Shown piece after piece: positions 1 through 7,718 of a stretch of 64,000 nucleotides of DNA. The stretch's first letter is position 1; each line of letters starts with the position of its first letter. Below the pieces are notes generated by a model, which did not search any database, had not been told where the DNA came from, and saw only the letters and a list, made by a program, of their open reading frames with translations. The position numbers and the translations under genes are program-made. Origin of the DNA: JAGOBP01 sp046328575 (GTDB lineage Bacteria; Chloroflexota; Anaerolineae; Fen-1058); assembly GCA_046328575.1 (NCBI GenBank), contig JAXLWI010000012.1, forward strand, positions 1 through 64,000, read 5' to 3'.

Positions 1-573
1 CGTGCTGGGGCCGAGCATCACGACCAAGGCGTGCGGCGGAAACAACTTCGCTAATGCTTCAAACGTGCCATTCAATAATGTCGTTGCCGTCAGGCCGATC
101 ACGTCGGCGTGCGGCAGTAGTTCGGGGGCGCGCTCGGCTGGCACATCGCCTTCCGTGGGATTGAGCTCCAGCACCCACGTCTTCGCCGCAACTTTGCGCA
201 GTTCATCTGTAAACGGAAAATGGCCGATCGTGGCGACGTTCTTACCGCGCCCGCGATCGAGGATCACCTCCCGCGCGTTGATCGCTACACCAGCGGCTTC
301 ATCGACTTCGATCAGCGAATTGAGCGCGGCCATGCCAATGGTCACTTCGAGCGGATGATTCGAGCGCAGTCCTTCGGCCAGCTCGCGGACCGATCGGGTG
401 TGCAGACGCCCGACGTTCTTCACATCTTCCGCGAAACAACACGCGATATCCGTCGGCGTCGCGGCCAGGCCCACCTTCGCTCCGTACACGGCCGTCCAAT
501 ACAGCCCTACCCAGACTTCGCGCGTTAGTACATCGCCGGTTATGCTTGAAAGCAGGTCATCGATAACGGTCAT
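1..573 (-). CDS. DUF364/DUF4213-type protein, 3' end cut by window edge
   Basis: The reverse strand is open from the ATG at 573 to the window edge (191 codons, no stop), beginning MTVIDDLLSSITGDV. An N-terminal part with WVGLYWTAVYG..VGLA is followed by a Rossmann-like part with NVATIGHFPF and later DVIGLTATTLLNGTFEAL, the layout of the DUF4213 plus DUF364 family, often described as putative heavy-metal chelation proteins. The family is commonly seen near metal or molybdenum genes, and here it lies just downstream of a molybdenum oxidoreductase on the same strand, 108 bp away. A role in metal handling for that enzyme is inference only. Only the family-level call is supported. Confidence 0.75.
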   Translation of the reverse strand, partial: MTVIDDLLSSITGDVLTREVWVGLYWTAVYGAKVGLAATPTDIACCFAEDVKNVGRLHTRSVRELAEGLRSNHPLEVTIGMAALNSLIEVDEAAGVAINAREVILDRGRGKNVATIGHFPFTDELRKVAAKTWVLELNPTEGDVPAERAPELLPHADVIGLTATTLLNGTFEALAKLFPPHALVVMLGPST

Positions 574-614
574 CGCAGTTACTCACTCAGTGCTTATCTT
601 CCATCAGGGGAATG

Positions 615-647
615 GGTGAACGGCACTCTTGAGAAGTGCCGTTCACC
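615..647 (-). terminator. Intergenic hairpin after the aldehyde oxidoreductase gene
   Basis: A perfect 13-bp stem, GGTGAACGGCACT pairing with AGTGCCGTTCACC around a 7-nt loop, lies between the oxidoreductase stop and the DUF364 start. No T tract follows it on the minus strand, so it may be an RNA-stabilising or attenuating structure rather than a simple terminator. Confidence 0.5.
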
Positions 648-681
648 GAATTCAACTGTCAGTCAACTTTCGAAAATGGAC

Positions 682-3432
682 TTACGCCGGAACCTGTTCG
701 CCCTTCTTAGCGGCGAGTTCCTTCAAGCCCGCCAACACCTTCTCGGGCCGCGCCGGCAGATGAGTGATGCGGACGCCAGTTGCGTTGTAGATGGCGTTCA
801 CCACGGCGACGTGCGGCGAGGTCAACGGCAGTTCGCCCACACCGGCCGCGCCAAACGGGCCGTTTTCGCGCGGATTCTCGAAGTAGTGGATGTTGAACTT
901 GTCGGGGATATCCTTCGCATACGGGATGCCCGCGCCCAACATTGTGCTGTGCTTCTCGATGTCTTCGAAGTCCTCGCTGAGCGCCAGGCCGATGCCCTGC
1001 GCGATACCGCCGTACATTTGCCCGTCGACGACCAGTTTGTTGTTGATCTTGCCGACGTCGGCCATCGCCGTGAAGCCTTCGACCGTGGTCTTGCCGGTCT
1101 TGGTGTTGACGTTGACTTCAGCCAGGAACGCGCCGTACATATAGATGGCAAACGGATTGCCCTGGCCGTTGGCGTCGCAGTTCGAGTTCATCGAAGCCGC
1201 CCACTTGCCATGATACTTCAGCGGCAGATTCTCGGCCACCATCTCATCGTAGGTGCGGAAGGTGCCATCGGCTTTGCGCATGGCCGCGACCAGCTGCTCG
1301 CAGCCGTTCTTGATGGCATTGCCCGTCATGACCTGGCTGCGGCTGCCACCCGATGGGCCGCTGTTCGGCGCGAGGCCGGTATCGTTCATCACCAGTTTGA
1401 TCTTGTCCGGTGCGATGCCCAATGGCCGCAGACCTTCATGCGCCGTGCCCAGCGTGCCCATGTCCGCACCCTGGCCGTGGTCTTGCCAGGTGTTGTAGAT
1501 CGTCACGCCGTCTTTGGTCAGTTCGACATCTGCTTCTGCGCCGTCGACGCCGTCGAGGCCGCAGCCGTAGATACCGATCGTGACACCGACGCCCTTCTTG
1601 TTCTCAGGGGTGGATTCGCGCGCTGCCTTCTCTTTGGCTTCCTTGTAGATCGGGCGTAAAGCATCGAGCATCTCAGGCAGCGAGTAGACTTCAGGCGCTT
1701 GACCGGTGGGCGTGGTGTCGCCGGGGCGATAGACGTTGAGATAGCGGAACTCCAGTGGATCCATGCCGATCTTCTCGGCCAGCTCATCGACGAGGCTCTC
1801 TGAGGCCAAGAATGACTGCGGCGAACCATAAGCGCGGAAGGCCGCGCCCCAAACGTGATTGGTGGCCACGGTGCGGCCACGGCCGCGAATGGCGGGGATG
1901 TTGTAGCCTGCGCCAATGTACTGCGCGCCGCGCAGCGTCAACAGATCGCCGAACTCAGAATACGGGCCGTGATCGACGACGTAGTCATGTTCCATGGCGA
2001 TGATCTTGCCATTCTTGTCAGCGGCCATCTTGATGTCCAGGAACATCGGCGAGCGCTTGCCCGTGTACTGCATGTATTGCTGATAATCGTATTCCAGATA
2101 GACCGGGCGTTGCGTGGCGATGCAGGCCGCGCCGAGCAGGGCTTCCATCGTGGGGCTGAACTTGTAGCCGAACGTACCGCCCGCTGGATTCTGGACGATG
2201 CGCAGCTTGTCCGGCTCCACGCCCAGGCCGGGCGCGATCATGTACAGATGCAAGAACAGGCCGATCGATTTGGAGTGAATCGTCAGGCGGCCAGTCTCAT
2301 CATAATACGCAAAGCCCATGTCGGACTCGATGGTCAGGTGCGGCTGGCGCTGCAGATAGAAGCTGTCTTCCACGACATACGGCGCGGTCTCGAAGATCGG
2401 TGCGGTGTCCGGGCCCTTCACAACCTTCTGCTCGAAGTAAACATTGGGCGTGCCGGGGTGAATCTCGATCGCGTCGTCGGCCATGGCGTCGATGGCGTTC
2501 ATGTACGCGGGCAGCACTTCCAGTTCGACCTTGACCTTCTCGGCGGCGGCCTTCGCCTGCTCGATGGTATCGGCGCACACAATCGCGATCGCGTCGCCAT
2601 ACTGGAACACCTTTTGATCGCACAGGATCGGGCGATCCCAACCGTCACCCTTGTTGGTAGGGAAGGTGATCAGGCCGGTGATGCGATTCTTGCCCTTCAC
2701 ATCCTTGTGGGTCACGACCTTGAACACGCCTGGCATCTTCTCGGCTTCGCTGGTATCGATCGAGAGGATGTTGGCATGCGAGACTTTGGCCTGCACCAAC
2801 GCCAATTGTAGCGTATCGGGCGGCATCTCCAGCCCGAGGTCTTGACCATACTTCAACGTGCCGGTGACCTTCTGCTCGGCGGTCGGGCGCGGATAGTTGG
2901 TACCCCAAATCCGGCCGTCTTTCGGCATCTTGAAGAGCAGGTCTTCCATCTTCTTCTCGCCGCGCATGACGGCGGCCGCTTCCATGACCGCGTCCACAAT
3001 GGGCTTATAGCCGGTGCAGCGGCAAGCGTTGTGGTGCTGGCTGAACCACGCGCGGACTTCCTCGCGGCTGGGATTGGGGTTCTTGTCCAGCAGCGCCTTG
3101 GTAGAGACCACAAAACCGGGGGTGCAGAAACCGCACTGCGCCGCACCGTAAGCGGCCATCGCCGCTTGAATGGGATGCAGAGCGCCGGGCTGGCCTACGC
3201 CCTCGACGGTGACGATCTTAGCGCCATCAGGCACGCGCTTCAGAGGCGTAATGCAGGCTAGCGTCAATTTGCCGTCTACGAGCACCGAGCACGCGCCGCA
3301 GTGCCCGTCGTTGCACGACACCTTCGTGCCGGTCAGATGCATTTGCTTGCGAATCACGTCCGCCAGCATCGCTTCTGGATTGACGATGATCGTCCGATCA
3401 ACTCCGTTGACGTTCAAAAATCGTTTCTGCAT
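682..3432 (-). CDS. mop: Mop-type molybdenum aldehyde oxidoreductase, single chain
   Basis: Xanthine-oxidase-family enzyme of 916 aa that hydroxylates aldehydes to acids using molybdopterin and two [2Fe-2S] clusters. Ferredoxin-type cluster ligands fall at C40, C45, C48 and C60, and the helical-domain cluster ligands at C100, C103, C137 and C139, the same numbering as in the Desulfovibrio gigas Mop enzyme. The catalytic glutamate is in GVGELPLTSPH (about E867). As in Mop, there is no FAD domain and the iron-sulfur and molybdenum parts are one chain. Start 3432 was preferred over an in-frame ATG at 3480 because AGGAGG sits 8 nt before it. A ModE-like dyad lies upstream at 3491-3513. The physiological aldehyde and electron acceptor cannot be told from sequence. 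Confidence 0.93.
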   Translation of the reverse strand: MQKRFLNVNGVDRTIIVNPEAMLADVIRKQMHLTGTKVSCNDGHCGACSVLVDGKLTLACITPLKRVPDGAKIVTVEGVGQPGALHPIQAAMAAYGAAQCGFCTPGFVVSTKALLDKNPNPSREEVRAWFSQHHNACRCTGYKPIVDAVMEAAAVMRGEKKMEDLLFKMPKDGRIWGTNYPRPTAEQKVTGTLKYGQDLGLEMPPDTLQLALVQAKVSHANILSIDTSEAEKMPGVFKVVTHKDVKGKNRITGLITFPTNKGDGWDRPILCDQKVFQYGDAIAIVCADTIEQAKAAAEKVKVELEVLPAYMNAIDAMADDAIEIHPGTPNVYFEQKVVKGPDTAPIFETAPYVVEDSFYLQRQPHLTIESDMGFAYYDETGRLTIHSKSIGLFLHLYMIAPGLGVEPDKLRIVQNPAGGTFGYKFSPTMEALLGAACIATQRPVYLEYDYQQYMQYTGKRSPMFLDIKMAADKNGKIIAMEHDYVVDHGPYSEFGDLLTLRGAQYIGAGYNIPAIRGRGRTVATNHVWGAAFRAYGSPQSFLASESLVDELAEKIGMDPLEFRYLNVYRPGDTTPTGQAPEVYSLPEMLDALRPIYKEAKEKAARESTPENKKGVGVTIGIYGCGLDGVDGAEADVELTKDGVTIYNTWQDHGQGADMGTLGTAHEGLRPLGIAPDKIKLVMNDTGLAPNSGPSGGSRSQVMTGNAIKNGCEQLVAAMRKADGTFRTYDEMVAENLPLKYHGKWAASMNSNCDANGQGNPFAIYMYGAFLAEVNVNTKTGKTTVEGFTAMADVGKINNKLVVDGQMYGGIAQGIGLALSEDFEDIEKHSTMLGAGIPYAKDIPDKFNIHYFENPRENGPFGAAGVGELPLTSPHVAVVNAIYNATGVRITHLPARPEKVLAGLKELAAKKGEQVPA

Positions 3433-3731
3433 GTTGCCAGCCTCCTGAAGCATAGAATAGGATTTTGAGTGGATTGCCAATTACACAGAACGTTATACTG
3501 ATTTAATATAACGCTGAATCGCAGTGTAACACAATCAAAATATTGATAAAACGTCCACTGTCATGTCTAGAGTTGACAAGTGTCACATCACCGAGTGAAT
3601 AGGAGGGGCTGGCCGAGAATTTGATCGAAACGAGGTGTGTCGAGAAGGCCGATCAACGAAACAATACCGCCCGATCGTGAGTCGCTTCACAACCGGACGG
3701 TAGTTTGATATGAGTGAAAGCGAGGAACCGC
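3433..3731. other. Intergenic region upstream of mop
   Basis: About 300 bp without a supported gene. It contains the mop ribosome-binding site next to 3432, the ModE-like dyad at 3491-3513, and an AT-rich stretch. No open frame here resembles a protein, and nothing convincing is visible from about 3600 to 3731. Confidence 0.6.
3491..3513 (-). promoter_or_regulatory. ModE-like dyad upstream of the aldehyde oxidoreductase gene
   Basis: A 23-bp imperfect palindrome: on the minus strand CGTTATAT, seven spacer bases, then GTATAACG. This is the arrangement of ModE boxes known from molybdate operons in proteobacteria (CGTTATAT-type half-sites). The same architecture recurs at the tupA promoter (10547-10569), beside a ModE-type HTH gene. 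Its TATAT core may also overlap the -10 element of this gene. That ModE binds it is inference. Confidence 0.6.
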
Positions 3732-4187
3732 TTAACGCTTGCTGTGGAGGTGATAACCCCACATCTTGCCCGCGCCGACGAATGCGCCAATAAAGCCAAA
3801 TAGCAAATGGGTAGCAGTGGGATAAACGACGCCGCTCAACAAGGAGGTGTATTGCAAGCCGGTCACACCGCTGAGTAAAGCCCGCGACAACGGCTTAACG
3901 GCGTGTGCCAGATCACCGATGATGGTGAGAAACAACACGGCGTGTTGCCAATGGGTGAAGAGGTTGTACATCAGATCCAGCGCGATGGCGACCAGCAGGA
4001 AACTCAGCCACTTGAGCGGATCATCGAACCCCCAGAACGGCAGCAACGACATGACCGCCGAGCCAATGCCCGACACGCTCGCCGCCCAACGATCGTTCGA
4101 GGTGGTGCGGCCGATGAGTAACAGCGCCAACCATTGCACACCGGTATGACCAGGCAGACCCAGCGAAAAGTCGAAGACCTTGACCAT
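3732..4187 (-). CDS. Polytopic membrane protein, ECF S-component-like, probably 5'-truncated
   Basis: From the ATG at 4187 the product is 151 aa with about five hydrophobic segments. It contains LGLPGHTGVQWLALLLIGR near the N terminus, a sequence type I associate with S-component-like (substrate-binding) membrane proteins of energy-coupling-factor transporters; the assignment is tentative. Relatives normally have another helix before the PGHTG region. Here the frame runs directly into antisense sequence of a LuxR-type remnant, and no ribosome-binding site precedes 4187. I infer that the first helix was lost at a junction near 4190, so the gene may be non-functional. No ECF ATPase genes are adjacent. 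Confidence 0.5.
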   Translation of the reverse strand: MVKVFDFSLGLPGHTGVQWLALLLIGRTTSNDRWAASVSGIGSAVMSLLPFWGFDDPLKWLSFLLVAIALDLMYNLFTHWQHAVLFLTIIGDLAHAVKPLSRALLSGVTGLQYTSLLSGVVYPTATHLLFGFIGAFVGAGKMWGYHLHSKR

Positions 4188-4191
4188 CGAT

Positions 4192-4362
4192 ATGATGAGC
4201 GCGCAGGGGCGCAACAATGGCACCATCGCCACACGCCTGGCGCTCAATGTGAAGATGGTGCAAAACTACGTCTCCAGCATCCTCAGCAAGTTGCAGGTCG
4301 CCGATCAGGCACAGGCCATCGTCCGCGCGCGCGAGGCGATCTTCGGTCGCAACGAGCGTTGA
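4192..4362 (+). pseudogene. Remnant of a LuxR/GerE-type response regulator C terminus
   Basis: The plus strand encodes SAQGRNNGTIATRLALN followed by VQNYVSSILSKLQVADQ and AQAIVRAREA up to a stop at 4362. That is the helix-turn-helix of LuxR/NarL-family regulators down to its natural C terminus. The receiver domain and the start of the HTH are missing: similarity begins abruptly near 4198, at the point where the opposing membrane-protein gene also begins. It looks like the 3' stub of a deleted regulator gene, left by a rearrangement. Confidence 0.6.
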
Positions 4363-4382
4363 CACCGATATAGACTCATCGT

Positions 4383-4470
4383 ACGGGTCAGGCGCACTAC
4401 GATTTTGTTGCGCTTCAAAATCACATCTTCGATGGCAACAGGAATGTCGAGGAAAGCGCACGAAACATGT
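4383..4470 (-). pseudogene. Possible remnant of a SnoaL-like (ester cyclase family) gene
   Basis: The minus strand encodes FLDIPVAIEDVILKRNK followed by IVVRLT, resembling the conserved FPDxxVTIEDVIAEGDKVVVRxT segment of SnoaL-like proteins. The resemblance covers only about 25 residues and stops at both sides, so it is at best a decayed fragment. It sits beside the LuxR stub, which supports this stretch (4188-4673) being a scar of lost genes. Nothing else recognisable was seen there. Confidence 0.3.
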
Positions 4471-4673
4471 TGAACGACTGTTTGACTCCAGTCAGGTTGT
4501 GAAACCCGGCGGTGCACTGTGATCGATATAGTCAGGCGTACAGCCGCGTGTCTCGGCGGAAATAAACGGTCCGATTGGGCGGGATGGTTCCACGAATCAA
4601 TCAACGGCTGTCAATAAAAAGCGGCGACCAGATTCCATCATCCGCCCTCGATTGCTTGTATTCGACGATTGCG

Positions 4674-5306
4674 TCAGCCTTGCTTCGCCCCACATTCGGG
4701 GCAGAACTTAGGGCTGCCTTCCATCTTCGCGCCGCACTCGGTGCAGAACTTCTCGCGTTTGATGGGCTGGCCGCACTCGCCGCAGAATTTTGCATTGGGT
4801 GCGATGCTGGCGCCGCAATTAGGGCAAGCCCCAACGACTGTCTTATCGAACTTTTCTTTGGTCACATAGGTAGCTTCTTGCGCCACCTGCCGCGCTTGCT
4901 GAACGGCGGCTTCGGTCTGCGCCGCCGAATACTCTGCTTCTAGATCGGGCGCGCAATCGAGGCACAGGCCGCGCTGCGGATTCCAGCACGTATCATCCAC
5001 CCACTTCGCACACCGCTTACACTGTTTGAAAAATCCTTTGACCTCTTCAATTGCCTTCTGGAATTCGGTATCGTGTTGCTTCTCCCACGCGGCCGAGTGG
5101 ACTCGATGTCCAGCATCAGCCACGTTGCCCAAAATACCGCCCAACAAGCCGCTGGCGACATCTAGCACATTCGTTACGGTGCTGCTGGCCGAACCTTGAA
5201 ACGTGCTTTGATAGCCGCTGCCGCAGCGATCGCAGAAAAACTCAAACTGAAAGCCGCGATCGGTGCTGAGGTCAGTGTGATTACGGGTGAACTTGATAAG
5301 TGCCAT
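4674..5306 (-). CDS. Multi-zinc-ribbon protein of unknown function
   Basis: 210 aa. The N terminus has a CDRCGSGYQ knuckle (about residues 25-32). A Gly/Ala/Ser segment about residues 36-65 (VLDVASGLLGGILGNVADAG) could be a weak amphipathic or membrane-associated stretch. A CKRCAKW..CLDC pair lies near the middle and a short helical linker follows. The C terminus has two double zinc ribbons, with CPNCGASIAP..FCGECG and FCTECGAKM..FCPECG. Such proteins can be scaffolds or regulators, but nothing here reveals a specific role. It is transcribed away from folD. The start is the first ATG in frame. Confidence 0.75.
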   Translation of the reverse strand: MALIKFTRNHTDLSTDRGFQFEFFCDRCGSGYQSTFQGSASSTVTNVLDVASGLLGGILGNVADAGHRVHSAAWEKQHDTEFQKAIEEVKGFFKQCKRCAKWVDDTCWNPQRGLCLDCAPDLEAEYSAAQTEAAVQQARQVAQEATYVTKEKFDKTVVGACPNCGASIAPNAKFCGECGQPIKREKFCTECGAKMEGSPKFCPECGAKQG

Positions 5307-5566
5307 GAGTTTGCCTCTAGCTGCTTAGGTTTTGCTAGCGTGATTCTGCGATTATAGACGACTGACTGCCGATTGTCCATCAGACCCGATAGGGCTGGCT
5401 AGTCGATCGGGTTGGCCGCTGCCCAGAACTGGATAAACGCACAAACAAGGCCGTGACATTCGCCACTGCCCGATCGGGCCACTCATGCTACACTAAGCTT
5501 GGTAGGTTGTGTGCGCCGATCCAACTTCCAACCATTACATCCAATTTCCACTTCAGGAGACTTGTT

Positions 5567-6481
5567 ATGACCGCCCAATTGATCGATGGCAAAGCCGTAG
5601 CTGCAGACATCCACGCCGAAGTCCGCGCCGCCGCGGCCGAATTCAAGGCTAAGCACGGCTATGCACCCGGCCTAGCGACCGTCCTCGTCGGCGACCGCGA
5701 AGATTCACGCTCGTACGTCAAAGCCAAGCGCCAAGCCTGCGCCGAAGACGGCATCGAATCGTTTCCGAACGAACTGCCCGCAACCGCGACGCAGGCGGAA
5801 GTGATGGCGCTGGTTCAGCAACTCGCCGCCGATCCCAAAGTGCACGGCATTTTAGTGCAGCTGCCCATGCCGAGCCAGATCAACGAAGAAGCGATCCTCA
5901 ACGCCGTACCAATCACCAAAGACGTCGATGGCTTCCACCCCGTCAACATCGGCAAGCTGGGCATGAAGAATCGCGAGCCGTCGTTTGCGCCGTGCACCCC
6001 CGCCGGGGTGATCGAACTGCTCGATCGGATCCACGTGAAGATCGAGGGCGCGAATGCCGTCGTGTTGGGTCGCAGTAATATCGTCGGGTTGCCCGTGTCG
6101 CTGCTGTTGCTTGGCCGCAACGCGACTGTGACCGTCTGCCATTCGCGCACGAAGGACATCGCCGGTGTGATCAAGCAGGCCGACATTCTGGTGGCTGCGA
6201 TCGGGAAGGCGAAGTTCGTCAAGGGTGATTGGGTCAAGCCCGGCGCGACCGTGATCGATGTGGGCGTCAACAGCCTGCCGGTGCTCAATCCCGATGGCAC
6301 GCAGGCCATTAGCGAGAAGACTGGCAAGCCGCGCAACAAGCTCGTCGGCGATGTGGACTTCGATGCGGTGAAGGAGATCGCAGCAGCCATTACGCCCGTG
6401 CCCGGTGGCGTCGGCCCGATGACGATCGCGATGTTGATGAAGAACACGCTGCTGGCTGCACAGCGGTCGGTTGCTAAGTAA
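5567..6481 (+). CDS. folD: Bifunctional methylenetetrahydrofolate dehydrogenase/cyclohydrolase
   Basis: 304 aa. FolD interconverts 5,10-methylene-, methenyl- and 10-formyl-tetrahydrofolate in the cytoplasm. The active-site residues are at the positions used by the E. coli enzyme: Y50 and K54 in SYVKAK, Q98 in HGILVQLPMP and D121 in KDVDGFHP. The NADP-binding half has VLGRSNIVGLPVSLLL and ends with TPVPGGVGPMTIAMLM. Start 5567 was chosen because AGGAGA lies 6 nt upstream; a longer in-frame extension to 5453 has no family similarity. A strong hairpin follows the gene. An extended -10-like TGCTACACT near 5487-5494 may drive it. Confidence 0.97.
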   Translation: MTAQLIDGKAVAADIHAEVRAAAAEFKAKHGYAPGLATVLVGDREDSRSYVKAKRQACAEDGIESFPNELPATATQAEVMALVQQLAADPKVHGILVQLPMPSQINEEAILNAVPITKDVDGFHPVNIGKLGMKNREPSFAPCTPAGVIELLDRIHVKIEGANAVVLGRSNIVGLPVSLLLLGRNATVTVCHSRTKDIAGVIKQADILVAAIGKAKFVKGDWVKPGATVIDVGVNSLPVLNPDGTQAISEKTGKPRNKLVGDVDFDAVKEIAAAITPVPGGVGPMTIAMLMKNTLLAAQRSVAK

Positions 6482-6499
6482 CTAACCTCAAGTTCAAGA

Positions 6500-6548
6500 A
6501 GAGAGACGGAGAAATGGAGGGGACTTCCCTCTATCTCTCCGTCTCTCT
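6500..6548. terminator. Long hairpin terminator between convergent folD and deacetylase genes
   Basis: AGAGAGACGGAGA pairs perfectly with TCTCCGTCTCTCT, and the interior extends the stem with few mismatches to about 24 bp. On the plus strand it is followed by TTCGTTTT. It probably serves folD, and being nearly symmetric it could serve both convergent genes. Confidence 0.75.
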
Positions 6549-6562
6549 TTCGTTTTATCTGG

Positions 6563-7621
6563 CTACTCGGCAAACGGCTGAAGGAACGCCGCCGCATTTC
6601 GCCCTAACGCGTCCGTGTTGTAACCACCTTCCTGTACCAACACGGTCGGCAGTTTCAACGCTTTGATCCGTCGCGCAATGACGGGATAATCCTCTGTCGT
6701 AAGCGCAAACTTGCTGATCGGATCGCCGCCGTACGTGTCAAACCCAACCGCGACGACCAGCGCCCACGGCTGGAACAGGTGGATACGATCGAGCACCAGA
6801 TCGATCGATTGCAGATACCACTCCCCAGTCGTGTGTAAAGGCAGCGGTACATTAAGGTTGTTGCCTTCGCCCTCACCTTCGCCTAACTCATCGGCGTAGC
6901 CCACGAAGTACGGATAGTCATGCGCGGGATCAGCGTGCAACGAGACGGTCAGCACGCGATCGTCGGTGTAGAAAATATCCTGCGTTCCATTGCCGTGATG
7001 ATAATCGATGTCGAGCACGGCCACCAGTCCGCGCATGCTGAGGATTTTGGCAGCGATGGCGGTGTTGTTGAAGTAACAGTAACCGCCGCTAAAATCGCGG
7101 CCCGCGTGATGACCCGGCGGGCGGCACAATGCATAGGCCGCTGGTTCACCGTATAACACCAAATTCGCCGCCGTCATCGCGCACCGCGCCGAACCTAACG
7201 CAGCTTCATATGTGCCTTCGACCAACGGCGCAGTCAAATCGAACGTGTAGTAACCGTAAGCCTCAGTCGCTTTCTTGGGGCGCGCGGCGCGGCGACGCCA
7301 GCGCGGCGGCGGCACAGTGCCGGGATAATACGTGGGCGGCTGATCGGCAGGCAAGGGCGGTTTAGTCGCCAACCACTCGCGGTAGCCGTCGCGCACGAAG
7401 CCTACGTAATCGGCATCGTGCACGATCAACGGCAGGCTGTCATGTCGGCCATCATCGGGTTCGCGCACGTGCGCCCAACTAGTGGCTTGCAGCGCCTTCA
7501 AAATGATCTCTGCACGCTGGGACGATTCGAAGTAGTCGGTGACGTAACCGCCAGGCCAAATCTCAAACGATGGAGCATGCAGCTGATAAGTCGTGCTGGA
7601 ATGAATAACGGGCAGTGTCAT
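6563..7621 (-). CDS. Histone deacetylase-family amidohydrolase (acetylpolyamine amidohydrolase-like)
   Basis: 352 aa zinc hydrolase of the arginase/deacetylase fold that removes acetyl groups from acetyl-lysine or acetylpolyamine-type substrates. Catalytic signature: RPPGHHAG with the His dyad H171/H172, zinc ligands D206 and H208 in DIDYHHGNGTQ, D295 in GFDTYGGDP, and transition-state tyrosine Y334 in EGGY. GGYCYFNNTAIAA and an N-terminal loop of the polyamine-deacetylase type favour that subfamily over AcuC, but substrate is uncertain. It is divergent from tilS with 97 bp between starts. Confidence 0.88.
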   Translation of the reverse strand: MTLPVIHSSTTYQLHAPSFEIWPGGYVTDYFESSQRAEIILKALQATSWAHVREPDDGRHDSLPLIVHDADYVGFVRDGYREWLATKPPLPADQPPTYYPGTVPPPRWRRRAARPKKATEAYGYYTFDLTAPLVEGTYEAALGSARCAMTAANLVLYGEPAAYALCRPPGHHAGRDFSGGYCYFNNTAIAAKILSMRGLVAVLDIDYHHGNGTQDIFYTDDRVLTVSLHADPAHDYPYFVGYADELGEGEGEGNNLNVPLPLHTTGEWYLQSIDLVLDRIHLFQPWALVVAVGFDTYGGDPISKFALTTEDYPVIARRIKALKLPTVLVQEGGYNTDALGRNAAAFLQPFAE

Positions 7622-7683
7622 GATTTCCCTTTCGCGGGCCGCGAAGTCGAAGATGATGAACGCGATACGACCAGCCTGTCACC

Positions 7684-7712
7684 TTGTCACTGCTGTGTCT
7701 TGTCATTATAAT
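7684..7712 (+). promoter_or_regulatory. tilS promoter placing +1 on the start codon (leaderless)
   Basis: TTGTCA at 7684-7689, a 17-bp spacer and a perfect TATAAT at 7707-7712. The expected transcription start, about 7 nt after the -10, is 7719, the A of the tilS ATG. No ribosome-binding site precedes that ATG, so the mRNA is predicted to be leaderless. Confidence 0.75.
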
Positions 7713-7718
7713 CCATCT

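Noticed and set aside
616..2811. Long plus-strand frames (347 aa and 318 aa) opposite mop
   Set aside because: Antisense shadows of a well-supported enzyme; composition is Arg/His/Ala-rich with no domain character.
5453..5566. In-frame N-terminal extension of folD
   Set aside because: No similarity and lies upstream of a good ribosome-binding site; likely leader sequence.
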